Shown: in pieces, positions 13,099 through 13,204 of the stretch
Layout of the letters: each line of letters opens with the position of its first letter
Position numbering within the stretch: position 1 is the first letter of the stretch
Assembly (NCBI GenBank): GCA_934403665.1
Contig: CAKRUL010000009.1
Span: 1-13,204, forward strand
DNA from: an uncultured Clostridia bacterium
Lineage (GTDB): Bacteria; Bacillota_A; Clostridia; UMGS1840; HGM11507
Length of the DNA stretch: 13,204 bases
Reading direction: 5' to 3'
Made by a program: the position numbers and the translations under genes
The notes under the pieces: model-generated
The model's input: only the letters and a program-made list of their open reading frames with translations
Databases searched by the model: none
Told to the model about the DNA's origin: nothing

Positions 13099-13134
13099 AA
13101 AAACGCCTGAAATCTCACGATTTCAGGCGTTTTT
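13099..13134. terminator. Bidirectional terminator
   Basis: A perfect 15-bp stem (13099-13113 with 13120-13134), loop CTCACG, A-run on the left and T-run on the right. It ends the creatininase-family transcript and probably the convergent gene on its right. Confidence 0.93.
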
Positions 13135-13136
13135 AC

Positions 13137-13204
13137 TTACTTGCTTTCGCCGGACATGGAATCTGCCCATCCCCATACGCTGACGAATCCATGTTCGGCA
13201 GATT
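13137..13204 (-). CDS. Probable C-terminal end of a minus-strand gene (partial)
   Basis: On the minus strand 21 sense codons read from the right edge into TAA at 13137-13139, encoding SAEHGFVSVWGWADSMSGESK. The stop lies 3 bases from a bidirectional terminator, which is what a convergent gene end looks like. The stretch is too short to assign a family, and an open frame of this length can occur by chance. Confidence 0.45.
   Translation of the reverse strand, partial: SAEHGFVSVWGWADSMSGESK

Overview
The window reads as ordinary chromosome of a low-to-moderate GC member of the Bacillota, most likely a strictly anaerobic Clostridia of the gut/Oscillospiraceae type. The reasons are: CIRCE-controlled hrcA; strong AGGAGG-like ribosome sites before nearly every gene; consensus sigma-A promoters; a BspA-type leucine-rich repeat protein; a DUF975 membrane protein; an FabV/Ter enoyl reductase; and a large S-layer-homology (SLH) protein. 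TGA, TAA and TAG all act as stops, so the code is standard. The taxonomic call is inference. I see no phage, IS element, CRISPR array, rRNA or tRNA.

Layout from left to right. Positions 1-785 (minus) hold most of hrcA, cut by the left edge; its promoter and CIRCE operator lie at 889-953. Diverging from it is ddh (1154-2146, plus), meso-diaminopimelate dehydrogenase, with its own promoter and terminator. A leucine-rich repeat gene (2253-3104, minus) and fabV (3511-4695, plus) diverge from a 406-base intergenic stretch that carries a 21-base degenerate tandem repeat, a pyrimidine tract and a long palindrome. A DUF975 membrane protein (4808-5521) follows fabV and ends at a perfect 16-bp terminator shared with a convergent Nudix hydrolase (5611-6228, minus). 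Next come a small hypothetical gene (6399-6695, minus) whose frame stays open for 16 codons past its TGA stop, and a 401-base intergenic stretch with a strong promoter aimed at a terminator hairpin about 70 bases away (candidate small RNA or leader attenuator) and two identical 13-base palindromes. A two-gene minus-strand operon follows: a TrkA-C membrane protein (7948-8649), then a Cof-type HAD phosphatase (7097-7936). Diverging from it is a 1079-residue secreted SLH protein (8956-12195), then a creatininase-family hydrolase (12268-12999). A bidirectional terminator at 13099-13134 separates that from the probable last 21 codons of a minus-strand gene entering from the right.

The genes do not form one pathway. 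Cell-envelope themes recur: ddh makes the peptidoglycan residue meso-DAP, fabV serves fatty acid or butyryl-type reduction, and the SLH protein coats the wall. The rest is housekeeping (heat-shock control, nucleotide or sugar-phosphate clean-up, ion-transport-like regulation). No clear new multi-gene system is visible. The observations most worth a second look are the in-frame TGA and promoter-terminator pair at 6.35-6.94 kb, the paired palindromes at 6775 and 7069, the structured fabV leader, and the inverted repeat around the SLH promoter.
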